From NCBI RefSeq assembly GCF_019127135.1, contig NZ_JAHOEA010000018.1, positions 1-61,796 on the forward strand: a stretch of DNA of 61,796 bases. Direction: 5' to 3'. Both the position numbers and the translations under genes were made by a program. The notes under the pieces were generated by a model. That model saw only the letters and a program-made list of their open reading frames with translations, was not told the DNA's origin and searched no databases. Each line of letters starts with the position of its first letter. Within the stretch, counting starts at the first letter, position 1. Positions 55,263 through 61,796 of this stretch are shown in pieces. Source of the DNA: Segatella copri. Lineage in GTDB: Bacteria > Bacteroidota > Bacteroidia > Bacteroidales > Bacteroidaceae.

Positions 55263-55270
55263 CAAAAATA
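55263..55270 (-). promoter_or_regulatory. -7 box (TATTTTTG) of lctP
   Basis: The minus strand reads TATTTTTGCAGTC, 54 bp upstream of the ATG at 55209. Confidence 0.55.
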
Positions 55271-55364
55271 ACATTTTTCTTTGAAAAAAGAAAGCATTTT
55301 TTGAAAAAATCTTTTATAAGATGTCCGATTTTTCAATTTCATACGTCTATAGAATGTAAAGGTT

Positions 55365-55865
55365 ATGAGAACAGAAGAATTCAACCATATCGTCCTACCG
55401 ATGCGCAGCAACTTGAAAGCGTATGCGCTAAGGTTGACTGAGAGTGACGACAATGCCGAAGACCTCGTGCAGGAAGTCATGCTCAGGCTGTGGGACATGC
55501 GCCAGAATATCCAGGCAGAAGATAACCTCAAGGCTCTAGCCATCACCATCATGCGCAACAAGTTTTATGACCAGTGCCGACATGAGGAGCGAAACTTCAC
55601 CACCGACAAGGTGATGGAAGTGCCCATAGAAGACCGGCGGGCAGAGCAACGGGACGAGGTAAACCTCATCAAGCAGATAGTGGCACAGCTTCCGCCCTTG
55701 CAACAGCAGATATTCCGCATGAAGGAGATAGAAGGCTATACTGCCGATGAAATCATGCAGATAACGGGATGTACTGCCGATAATCTCCGAAAGAATCTCT
55801 CCCGAGCCCGGCTCAAAATCAGAGAGACCTATATGAATATCGTGAAACAGAACAGAACAAAATAA
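55365..55865 (+). CDS. ECF-type RNA polymerase sigma factor
   Basis: 166 residues. Region 2 is at about 8-75 (LKAYALRLTESDDNAEDLVQ, then EVMLRLWDMRQNIQAEDNLK) and region 4 at about 105-160 (IVAQLPPLQQQIFRMKEIEG, then YTADEIMQITGCTADNLRKN), which together make an ECF sigma of the Bacteroidota type. It starts a rightward run with an anti-sigma-like gene 16 bp downstream and two exported proteins, so it probably controls an envelope regulon that may include its own operon. No TAnnTTTG box was seen upstream, which fits autoregulation by a non-housekeeping promoter. Confidence 0.94.
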   Translation: MRTEEFNHIVLPMRSNLKAYALRLTESDDNAEDLVQEVMLRLWDMRQNIQAEDNLKALAITIMRNKFYDQCRHEERNFTTDKVMEVPIEDRRAEQRDEVNLIKQIVAQLPPLQQQIFRMKEIEGYTADEIMQITGCTADNLRKNLSRARLKIRETYMNIVKQNRTK

Positions 55866-55881
55866 AGTAGGAGGAAAGAAG

Positions 55882-56418
55882 ATGAACGATAAAATAAAAA
55901 GAATCGATGAATTCAAGGGTATCAATGAATTCAAGACGATACAGGACTTGCTCGACAAGTATATGGATGGTGCCACATCCAATGAGGAAGAGGCAACGCT
56001 CAGAAAATATTTCGAAGAGCATGCCAATGATATTCCGGAAGAATGGGAATCCTATCGCGCCCTCTTCAGCTATATCGGATTCGAACAGATGAATCTTTCT
56101 CAAATTCTAAAAGAAGAAGAGAAGGAGGAAGATTTCGAAAAGAAAGATATCGAGAAGGAAGAAATTCCAAAGAAGGAAGCTTCTCGCAGCAGATGGCTCA
56201 AATATTTCGGCACTTCTGTGGCAGCCGCCGCTATCATCGCATTCCTGATTGTGGGCATCCAGAAGATAGCCCAGCCTCAGCCTGAATGTTATGCGGTTAT
56301 CGATGGAAAGGTTTATACCGACCAGGAGTTCGTTCATAACGAAGCCCTGGATGCCCTGGAAGATGTTTCGGCAGATTCCGAAGATCCATTCAGTGCCCTG
56401 GATATGATGAAACAATAA
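55882..56418 (+). CDS. Putative membrane anti-sigma factor
   Basis: 178 residues. The N-terminal cytoplasmic part (about 1-110) is acidic and helical, with LDKYMDGATSNEEEATLRKY resembling the zinc-less anti-sigma segment found next to Bacteroidota ECF genes, followed by a highly charged KEEEKEEDFEKKDIEKEE stretch. A single transmembrane helix lies at about 110-128 (SVAAAAIIAFLIVGI). A short periplasmic tail (about 50 residues) follows. Position 16 bp after the sigma gene supports the role. No direct anti-sigma motif is proven. Confidence 0.78.
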   Translation: MNDKIKRIDEFKGINEFKTIQDLLDKYMDGATSNEEEATLRKYFEEHANDIPEEWESYRALFSYIGFEQMNLSQILKEEEKEEDFEKKDIEKEEIPKKEASRSRWLKYFGTSVAAAAIIAFLIVGIQKIAQPQPECYAVIDGKVYTDQEFVHNEALDALEDVSADSEDPFSALDMMKQ

Positions 56419-56484
56419 ATTCATCTTTTAGATGAAACAATCAATCAAACTATAAAGTATAATATATATAATAAGGTATAGAAT

Positions 56485-56931
56485 ATGAAACGATGCAACT
56501 TGATAAAACGCTTCTTCATCGGACTGCTTCTTATCGTGGTAGCCTCGATTTCGGCTAATGCCCAGGAGGGACTATACGTAAAAAGTATATTCCAACGCTT
56601 CGGGCATGCCAAGGGATGCAAGATGGTTACGATGCAGAATACGCAACTCAAAGGTTACAGGCTCAAGATATACAAGAGCCTGGTATATAAGAACCATGCC
56701 ACGGAAATAGCCCACTATCTGAAGTCCGACCGCAAGGCTGCGAAAAAGATCAGAGAGGTGGTGGAGAATGGCAAGATGGTGAGCGGCTATTACATGATGG
56801 CACCCTTAAGCAATGGCAACAACCGCTTTATCCTCTTCAGTAATCCGAGTAAAAGCAAGGGAACCGTGATTTATATCGAAGGCGACCTGTCGCCCGAAGA
56901 TATCATGCAACTCTGCTATTCCAGAAGATAG
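56485..56931 (+). CDS. Exported small protein of unknown function (DUF6108-like by recollection)
   Basis: 148 residues with a signal peptide (FFIGLLLIVVASISANA). The mature domain begins QEGLYVKSIFQRFGHAKGCK, is basic, and ends GTVIYIEGDLSPEDIMQLCY. A similar small exported protein is often found third in Bacteroidota sigma/anti-sigma/outer-membrane operons, which I recall as DUF6108. That family name is unverified. It is probably periplasmic and part of the same envelope-stress unit. Confidence 0.75.
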   Translation: MKRCNLIKRFFIGLLLIVVASISANAQEGLYVKSIFQRFGHAKGCKMVTMQNTQLKGYRLKIYKSLVYKNHATEIAHYLKSDRKAAKKIREVVENGKMVSGYYMMAPLSNGNNRFILFSNPSKSKGTVIYIEGDLSPEDIMQLCYSRR

Positions 56932-56994
56932 AAACAACATTTTTCTTCTGGAATCTTCTCAATAAGAATAAAAAACAACATAAAATATAGTATT

Positions 56995-57888
56995 ATGAAT
57001 ATCAAAAACGTAATGATGATGGCTGCTATGATGCCAGCCTTCGCCCTTGCTGAAACCAACAGCAACAGTGCACCAGCCTCGGTAGAGGCTAACGACACCA
57101 CAATCAGAGTGAACGACCAGAACATCGTCATCAAGCAGGATGGTGAACAGACTTCTGTGAAGATATATAAGATGAACGGCAACGAGATGACCAAGATTTC
57201 CGAAACCCAATTCGTAGATGGTCAGGAAGTAGAAAAGGTATTTGTCACCTCGCCTTTCATCCCTCAGACCTTGAGCAAGCGCAAGCGCAGTCTGGAGAGT
57301 CATTATCCAACCTTCTTCTTCGGCTGCAGCCAGTTGCCAGGCAGCAGGGGAAGCATGGGAGGCAACAACGAGATGCACAGTCGCGACTCCAAGTCGTGGG
57401 AATGGGGCATCACCCTCACCAGTCTCTGCTTCCGCCTTTCCAACGAAATGGCGCTCACCTCCTCTCTCTCCATCGGACAGGTACACCACCATTTCAAGGA
57501 CAATTATGTATTAAGTACCGAAAACGGGGTATCAGCAATGACTCCAATAGAAGGCGAAACGCTAAAGAAAAGCTATATCAGCTACAATGTGCTCCGCCTG
57601 CCTATCATGCTGGAGTGGCAGAAGCGCATAGGATGCCATGATGCATTCCTGGCGTTAGGTCCATCGGTAGAATACCGCTGGCACGAACATTCCCGCTACT
57701 TCATCGGAAAGCACAAGCATACCGAAACGGGCGATATCAACCTCAACCCTATCGGCCTGAACCTCGAGGCCCGTGCCGGCTACTCAGGAGTGATGCTCTA
57801 CGCCCGTGCCGGAATAACCCCGCTGCTCAACAAGACCAAGGCTCCCGAGTGTTACCCGATGACCATCGGCTTAGGATTCAGATTGTAA
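56995..57888 (+). CDS. Outer-membrane beta-barrel protein (porin-like, PorT-type)
   Basis: 297 residues. A signal peptide (MNIKNVMMMAAMMPAFALA) is followed by a soluble N-terminal domain (about 20-100: DTTIRVNDQNIVIKQDGEQT). A region of alternating beta strands follows (about 130-297), such as SWEWGITLTSLCFRLSNEMA, VLRLPIMLEWQKRIGCHDAF and GVMLYARAGITPLLN, ending in GLGFRL with a terminal hydrophobic residue. This fits small outer-membrane beta-barrels of the OMP_b-brl_2 type. It is the last gene of the sigma-factor run. Confidence 0.82.
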   Translation: MNIKNVMMMAAMMPAFALAETNSNSAPASVEANDTTIRVNDQNIVIKQDGEQTSVKIYKMNGNEMTKISETQFVDGQEVEKVFVTSPFIPQTLSKRKRSLESHYPTFFFGCSQLPGSRGSMGGNNEMHSRDSKSWEWGITLTSLCFRLSNEMALTSSLSIGQVHHHFKDNYVLSTENGVSAMTPIEGETLKKSYISYNVLRLPIMLEWQKRIGCHDAFLALGPSVEYRWHEHSRYFIGKHKHTETGDINLNPIGLNLEARAGYSGVMLYARAGITPLLNKTKAPECYPMTIGLGFRL

Positions 57889-57897
57889 TTTCTCTCA

Positions 57898-57966
57898 AAA
57901 AAGTGGCGATAGGTGTGCGAAATCTCATAAAAAAACATAGATTTCGCACACCTATCGCCACTTTTT
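57898..57966. terminator. Perfect 28-bp hairpin after the outer-membrane protein gene
   Basis: AAAAAGTGGCGATAGGTGTG (then CGAAATCT, 57898-57925) pairs exactly with 57939-57966 around 13 bases, with A/T runs on both ends. It lies 10 bp after the stop and surely terminates transcription. However, it is much longer than needed, and the perfect pairing suggests a mobile or recently duplicated inverted repeat. Confidence 0.85.
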
Positions 57967-57977
57967 GCTGTTTACCG

Positions 57978-58075
57978 GCCAAACTAGGAAGTGAAACACA
58001 GCCAAATTGGGTAACGAATCACAGCCAAATTAGGTAACGAAATTCGCAAATCACGGCCAAATTAGGTAATTTTGC
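57978..58075. repeat. Four direct repeats, mostly 23-bp phased, upstream of metY
   Basis: Units of GCCAAATTAGGTAACGAATC (then ACA) begin at 57978, 58001, 58024 and 58056, with spacings of 23, 23 and 32 bp. The first unit is the most changed. The array ends about 90 bp upstream of the metY -7 box. Confidence 0.85.
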
Positions 58076-58164
58076 CCATTTTTCTGCTAAAAAATGCCCG
58101 AATACCACAAACGTGGTAGCAGGAATACTACTCATATGCTATTTCAGAATCCAAAAAATCGCCG

Positions 58165-58172
58165 TACCTTTG
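58165..58172 (+). promoter_or_regulatory. -7 box (TACCTTTG) of metY
   Basis: GTACCTTTGCAGC, giving a leader of about 145 nt before the ATG at 58323. Confidence 0.6.
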
Positions 58173-58322
58173 CAGCGTCAATCAGAACAAACTGCATGAT
58201 GACTTTCAGAAGGACATCAGAATGTCTTTCAGAGAGAGAACATCAATCTGATTTCTGGGCGACAATTTATATAAATGAATAAGATTGAATATTAACGTAA
58301 AATTAAAGAAAGGACATAGATT

Positions 58323-59618
58323 ATGAGTACAGAAAAGAAACTTCGCTTTGAGACACTTCAGTTGCATGTAGGTCAGGAAAATCCAGATCCAGCTACCGAC
58401 GCACGTGCGGTGCCTATCTACCAGACCACAAGTTATGTGTTCCGCAACTCTCAGCACGCTGCCGATAGATTCGGACTCCGTGACGCAGGTAATATCTATG
58501 GTCGCTTGACCAACTCTACTCAGGGTGTATTCGAAGACCGTGTGGCTGCCCTCGAGGGTGGTGTAGCAGGTTTGGCTGTCGCTTCTGGTGCTGCCGCCGT
58601 TACCTACGCTCTGCAGAACATCCTTCAGAACGGCGACCACATCGTAGCTGCCGACAACATCTATGGTGGTACTTATAACCTCATCACTCATACATTATCT
58701 ACACAGGGTGTAAGCTACACCATCGTGGATCCTCGCAACTTCGAGCAGGTAGAGGCTGCCATCCAGGACAATACCAAAGCACTCTATGCAGAGACCTTCG
58801 GAAATCCTAACTCAGATGTAACCGATATCGATAAGTTGGCAGAGATTGCTCATCGCCACAACATCCCATTGATTATCGATAACACCTTCGGCACCCCATA
58901 CCTCATCCGTCCTATCGAGCACGGAGCAGATATCGTGGTTCACTCAGCAACCAAGTTCATCGGCGGTCACGGTTCATCTCTCGGTGGTGTCATCGTAGAT
59001 GGCGGTAAGTTCGACTGGAAGGCAAATGCCGACAAGTTCCCTACTCTCGCCAAGCCAGACCCATCTTATCATGGTGCCGTATTCGCAGATGTAGCCGGAG
59101 CAGCAGCCTTCGTAACCCGAATCCGTGCGGTCATCCTTCGTGATACCGGTGCAACCATCTCTCCATTCAATGCCTGGATTCTTCTTCAGGGCTTGGAGAC
59201 ATTGAGCCTCCGTGTAGAGCGTCACGTTCAGAATGCATTGAAGGTGGTAGAATATCTGGAGAACAATCCTAAGGTGGCTAAGGTTAATCACCCAGCCGTT
59301 CCTTCTCATCCAGACCATGAACTTTACAAGAAGCTCTTCCCTAACGGCGGTGGTTCTATCTTCACCTTCGATATCAAGGGCGGCGAGAAAGAGGCATGGG
59401 AGTTCATCGACCACCTGCGCATCTTCTCTTTGCTGGCTAACGTAGCCGACGTGAAGTCACTGGTTATCCACCCAGCAACAACCACCCACTCTCAGTTGAG
59501 CCCAGAGGAATTGGAGGAGCAGCACATCTATCCTTCTACTGTTCGATTGAGCATCGGTATCGAGAACATCGACGACCTGATTGAGGCTCTCGATGAGGCA
59601 TTTACCTACGTAAAGTAA
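58323..59618 (+). CDS. metY: O-acetylhomoserine sulfhydrylase
   Basis: 431 residues, PLP-dependent Cys/Met metabolism family. It makes homocysteine from O-acetylhomoserine and sulfide. The PLP lysine is in VVHSATKFIGGHGSSLGG. Other signatures are GLAVASGAAAVTYALQNIL, IPLIIDNTFGTPYLIRPIEH, and the family-specific insertion FAHVAGAAAF-like text at about 255-265 (FADVAGAAAFVTRIRAVILR). It lies 31 bp upstream of cysK on the same strand, so both sulfide-assimilating enzymes are co-expressed. Confidence 0.95.
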   Translation: MSTEKKLRFETLQLHVGQENPDPATDARAVPIYQTTSYVFRNSQHAADRFGLRDAGNIYGRLTNSTQGVFEDRVAALEGGVAGLAVASGAAAVTYALQNILQNGDHIVAADNIYGGTYNLITHTLSTQGVSYTIVDPRNFEQVEAAIQDNTKALYAETFGNPNSDVTDIDKLAEIAHRHNIPLIIDNTFGTPYLIRPIEHGADIVVHSATKFIGGHGSSLGGVIVDGGKFDWKANADKFPTLAKPDPSYHGAVFADVAGAAAFVTRIRAVILRDTGATISPFNAWILLQGLETLSLRVERHVQNALKVVEYLENNPKVAKVNHPAVPSHPDHELYKKLFPNGGGSIFTFDIKGGEKEAWEFIDHLRIFSLLANVADVKSLVIHPATTTHSQLSPEELEEQHIYPSTVRLSIGIENIDDLIEALDEAFTYVK

Positions 59619-59649
59619 AAATATTAATGATTTAAATTAGAGTACAGTT

Positions 59650-60597
59650 ATGGCAAAGATATATAAACAGATTACTGATTTAATCGGTAAGACCCCATTG
59701 GTAGAATTGGGTAAGTATTCAGCATCCAAGGGTTTGGAGACCCCTGTGATTGCTAAGGTAGAATTCTTCAATCCTGGCGGAAGCGTAAAGGATCGTATCG
59801 CCCTTGCGATGATCGAAGACGCAGAGCAGAAGGGCATCCTGAAACCAGGTGCCACCATCATCGAACCAACCAGCGGTAACACGGGTGTAGGTCTGGCTCT
59901 GGTATCAGCCGTAAAGGGCTACCACCTCATCCTCACCATGCCAGAAACCATGAGTGTGGAGCGCAGAAACCTGGTGAAGGCTTACGGCGCAGAAGTGAGA
60001 TTGACCAGCGGTAAGGACGGAATGCCTGGTGCCATCAAGGCTGCCGAGGAACTCCGTGATTCCATTCCGGGTTCCGTGATTCTGGGACAGTTTACCAACC
60101 CATCCAATCCTGCCAAGCACTATGCCACAACAGGACCAGAAATCTGGGCAGATACCGATGGCGAGATTGATATCTTCGTAGCCGGTGTAGGTACTGGTGG
60201 AACAATTTCGGGTATCGCCAAGTATCTGAAGGAGCAGAATCCTAACGTGAAGGTGATTGCCGTAGAACCTGCCACATCGCCTGTATTGAACGGCGGACAG
60301 AGCGGTCCTCACAAGATTCAGGGCATCGGTGCCGGATTCGTTCCAGAGACTTACTCTTCAGAATATATCGATGAGGTATTGGACATTCAGAACGATGATG
60401 CCATCAAGGCAGGTCGTGACCTGGCTCAGACCGAGGGTCTGCTGGTAGGAATCTCATCTGGTGCCGCCGCCTTTGCAGCCACCGAGATTGCGAAGCGTCC
60501 AGAGAACAAGGGCAAGAAGATTGTAGCCCTCTTGCCAGATACCGGCGAGCGTTATTTAAGCACTGTACTCTACGCTTTCGAGGAGTATCCATTGTAA
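59650..60597 (+). CDS. cysK: Cysteine synthase A (O-acetylserine sulfhydrylase)
   Basis: 315 residues. It forms cysteine from O-acetylserine and sulfide with PLP. The PLP lysine is in FFNPGGSVKDRIALAMIEDA, and phosphate/substrate binding is in TIIEPTSGNTGVGLAL. Also visible are GVGTGGTISGIAKYLKEQNP and LVGISSGAAAFAATEIA. Typical length. It follows metY by 31 bp and is followed by a terminator. Confidence 0.97.
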   Translation: MAKIYKQITDLIGKTPLVELGKYSASKGLETPVIAKVEFFNPGGSVKDRIALAMIEDAEQKGILKPGATIIEPTSGNTGVGLALVSAVKGYHLILTMPETMSVERRNLVKAYGAEVRLTSGKDGMPGAIKAAEELRDSIPGSVILGQFTNPSNPAKHYATTGPEIWADTDGEIDIFVAGVGTGGTISGIAKYLKEQNPNVKVIAVEPATSPVLNGGQSGPHKIQGIGAGFVPETYSSEYIDEVLDIQNDDAIKAGRDLAQTEGLLVGISSGAAAFAATEIAKRPENKGKKIVALLPDTGERYLSTVLYAFEEYPL

Positions 60598-60640
60598 TTC
60601 ACAATCGGATATTTTCTATGGAAGCAAAATCTATCATAAT

Positions 60641-60680
60641 TTCCCCAACCCGCTTTTCATATAGCAGGTTGGGGATTTTT
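60641..60680 (+). terminator. Terminator of metY-cysK
   Basis: 11-bp stem CCCCAACCCGC (60643-60653) with GCAGGTTGGGG (60664-60674), one mismatch, followed by ATTTTT. Confidence 0.85.
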
Positions 60681-60784
60681 ATTTTTCGGAACTTCATATA
60701 TATTTGCAAATGCGATACCACCACCCTAACTACCTATTTTTATATAGTTAGAGCGGTGCTATCGCTAAAATTCGAGACCATTTA

Positions 60785-60850
60785 CCGCAAAAACACAAAG
60801 TAAACTACCGTTAAAATACAAAGTAAAACGCCGCAAAAATATAAAGTAAC
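60785..60850. repeat. Three 23-bp direct repeats upstream of the AbiE locus
   Basis: Units of CCGCAAAAACACAAAGTAAA (then CTA) begin at 60785, 60808 and 60831, an exact 23-bp period with a few substitutions per unit (CCGTTAAAATACAAAGTAAA, CCGCAAAAATATAAAGTAAC). The array lies about 130 bp upstream of the AbiEi -7 box. Confidence 0.85.
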
Positions 60851-60929
60851 TGTAGAAAACACGATTTACGATAAAGCCATATCAATGGAAGACGGAGTAA
60901 AGATTATACCTGTGGCTAAAGAAAAAGCT

Positions 60930-60978
60930 AAATTTTCGACAGAAAACTAAGAAAAAGTTTGTTTTCTATCGAAAATTT
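60930..60978. promoter_or_regulatory. Palindromic operator of the AbiE locus
   Basis: Arms AAATTTTCGACAGAAAAC (60930-60947) and GTTTTCTATCGAAAATTT (60961-60978) match at 17 of 18 positions and flank 13 bases. The right arm ends 3 bp before the -7 box, so a bound protein would block RNA polymerase. AbiEi antitoxins are known to repress their own operon through inverted repeats, which fits. Confidence 0.75.
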
Positions 60979-60981
60979 GAC

Positions 60982-60989
60982 TATCTTTG
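60982..60989 (+). promoter_or_regulatory. -7 box (TATCTTTG) of abiEi; near-leaderless transcript
   Basis: TATCTTTGC ends only 7 bp before the ATG at 60997. With the usual start site 5-7 bp past the box, the mRNA would have almost no leader. Confidence 0.65.
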
Positions 60990-60996
60990 CGCCCAA

Positions 60997-61626
60997 ATGA
61001 GAAATATTCTAATTACATTAGGCAATATTCCAGTAACATCTTCGGTCATTGCTTCACTATATCCAGATGTAAAGACCAAGTTTGCAAAAGTTGCACAGCT
61101 GGAAAAGGCGGGTGAAATCATCCGCCTCAGGCGAAATCTGTTCGTTGTAAATCCACAAGAAACGGGACAACCACTCTCTTCCGGACTTATCGCCAACCAT
61201 CTGTTGTCTCCATCTTATGTGTCTATGCAGACAGCATTAAGATATTATGGTTTAATACCCGAAGCTGTATATACAGTTCAATCCATGACCTTTAAGACAG
61301 CAAAGGAATACAATACACCCATAGGCAACTTTTACTATCATCATATTCCAAGGGCCACCTATCCTATAGGAATTACGCAGATAAAGGAAGGAAACAATGT
61401 CTATATAATGGCTACTCCAGAAAAGGCATTATGTGATTTGATAGCCAACCTGCCAGGTATCAAACTGAGATACAAGAAGGAAGCATTAGAGTTTCTGGAA
61501 GAAAATCTAAGATTTGATATGGACAGATTCTACCAGCTCAATCCCAAGATATTCGAAGTTTATGCAAATATAGGAAAAAAGGCAACATCCATACGCACAA
61601 TATTAAAACTCTTACATCATGAATGA
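60997..61626 (+). CDS. AbiEi-family antitoxin (type IV toxin-antitoxin)
   Basis: 209 residues. The N-terminal winged helix (about 15-60: SVIASLYPDVKTKFAKVAQL, then IIRLRRNLFVVNPQE) binds DNA. The C-terminal AbiEi-type domain contains SPSYVSMQTALRYYGLIPEA, NFYYHHIPRATYPIGITQIK and ATPEKALCDLIANLPG. AbiEi represses the operon and counteracts the nucleotidyltransferase toxin AbiEii. The next gene begins inside its last codons (ATG at 61620), the usual overlap. The antitoxin itself looks intact, and its operator and promoter are well formed. Confidence 0.88.
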   Translation: MRNILITLGNIPVTSSVIASLYPDVKTKFAKVAQLEKAGEIIRLRRNLFVVNPQETGQPLSSGLIANHLLSPSYVSMQTALRYYGLIPEAVYTVQSMTFKTAKEYNTPIGNFYYHHIPRATYPIGITQIKEGNNVYIMATPEKALCDLIANLPGIKLRYKKEALEFLEENLRFDMDRFYQLNPKIFEVYANIGKKATSIRTILKLLHHE

Positions 61627-61748
61627 GATATACCAAAATATGTTATCAGCTTATGATCTTTCTACAGATCAGTCTAAAAGAAATGCTACTTTTGAGGTAA
61701 ACCAGCAAATAATTCTTGCCGGTTTGTACCAAGGCGGTTTCTCCTGAC
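61620..61748 (+). pseudogene. AbiEii-type nucleotidyltransferase toxin, N-terminal fragment
   Basis: ATG at 61620 overlaps the abiEi end. The product reads MNEIYQNMLSAYDLSTDQSK, RNATFEVNQQIILAGLYQGG, then F-S and a TGA at 61746-61748. AbiEii proteins normally continue into a GGT(A/C)L...F..DxDF nucleotidyltransferase site, of about 250-300 residues in total. Here the frame stops just before that site, and the following bases (CTGACTTTGACAAAATGTGT) show no continuation in any frame before the window ends at 61796. The sharp change suggests an insertion or deletion boundary at about 61742, possibly an IS end, but only 55 bp are visible beyond it. Confidence 0.7.
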
Positions 61749-61796
61749 TTTGACAAAATGTGTACCTATAAAATAACATATCCTAATTTTCAGGCA

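Larger units (their letters stand above)
57889..58322. other. Intergenic, 434 bp: long hairpin, 23-bp-phased repeats and metY leader
   Basis: It contains the 28-bp perfect hairpin (57898-57966), four direct repeats (57978-58075), the metY -7 box (58165-58172) and a leader of about 145 nt in which small hairpins can be drawn (AAGGACAT/ATGTCTTT near 58211-58230). I found no match to a SAM riboswitch that I would defend. Confidence 0.65.
60598..60996. other. Intergenic, about 400 bp: cysK terminator, 23-bp repeats, operator and promoter of AbiEi
   Basis: It contains the terminator at 60641-60680, three direct repeats (60785-60850), an 18-bp palindromic operator (60930-60978) and the -7 box (60982-60989). 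A tiny frame 60885-60950 (MEDGVKIIPVAKEKAKFSTE, then N) also lies here. It looks protein-like but is too short to claim. Confidence 0.65.

Noticed and set aside
58173..58322. SAM riboswitch in the metY leader
   Set aside because: I could not draw the conserved junction or pseudoknot of any SAM class; only short generic hairpins are present.
60885..60950. 21-codon ORF reading MEDGVKIIPVAKEKAKFSTE, then N
   Set aside because: Protein-like in composition but too short, and it overlaps the AbiE operator; chance or remnant cannot be excluded.

Overview
The window is chromosomal DNA from a member of the Bacteroidota, most likely Prevotella/Segatella-like. The evidence is the TAnnTTTG-type promoter -7 boxes, a 2512-codon SprA/Sov gene beside ruvA (type IX secretion), type III glutamine synthetase, the LL-diaminopimelate aminotransferase route, and Bacteroidota-style ECF sigma and DUF4143 ATPase genes. 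I found no rRNA or tRNA genes and no complete insertion sequence. The species assignment is inference.

Layout. 1-9.3 kb is an AT-rich accessory island read almost wholly leftward. It holds an unrecognised two-gene unit (99-2326), a decayed cluster of AlbA_2/winged-helix regulator remnants (2757-4104), a RecQ-like helicase fused to a phosphoribosyltransferase and translationally coupled to a DprA-like gene (4153-7502), and a DUF4143 ATPase preceded by five 23-bp direct repeats. 9.5-16.1 kb is a nitrogen and lysine/peptidoglycan block: glnK-amt leftward, then dapF-dapL-glnN rightward. 16.4-28.5 kb holds housekeeping genes: a ZIP transporter, enolase, a thioredoxin lipoprotein, a SIMPL protein, an NhaC antiporter, rubrerythrin, dacB-mscS-mutY, a PH-domain membrane protein and nadB. 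28.6-36.8 kb is sprA and ruvA. 36.8-38.7 kb is an AT-rich insert with a 49-codon ORF, a lipoprotein and a DUF2019 HEAT-type protein. It is bracketed by two copies of a roughly 150-bp decayed coding repeat.

38.8-50.6 kb contains ddh (a second route to meso-diaminopimelate), a second DUF4143 ATPase with a 33-34-bp-phased repeat array in its leader, a cysteine desulfidase-like gene, a secreted C1 peptidase, dxs-trkA-trkH and manA. 50.6-52.5 kb is an ATPase + DUF4435 pair resembling a compact PARIS (AriA/AriB) system. 52.6-60.6 kb holds an EamA transporter, lactate permease, an ECF sigma/anti-sigma/outer-membrane operon, metY and cysK. The window ends in an AbiE-type toxin-antitoxin locus. Its antitoxin has a clear palindromic operator, and its toxin gene is broken after about 42 codons.

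The most unusual features are the helicase-phosphoribosyltransferase/DprA pair and a recurring architecture of non-homologous direct-repeat arrays in front of accessory genes. Three of these arrays have an exact 23-bp period and one has 33-34 bp. Family assignments come from reading the translated sequences; no database search was run.
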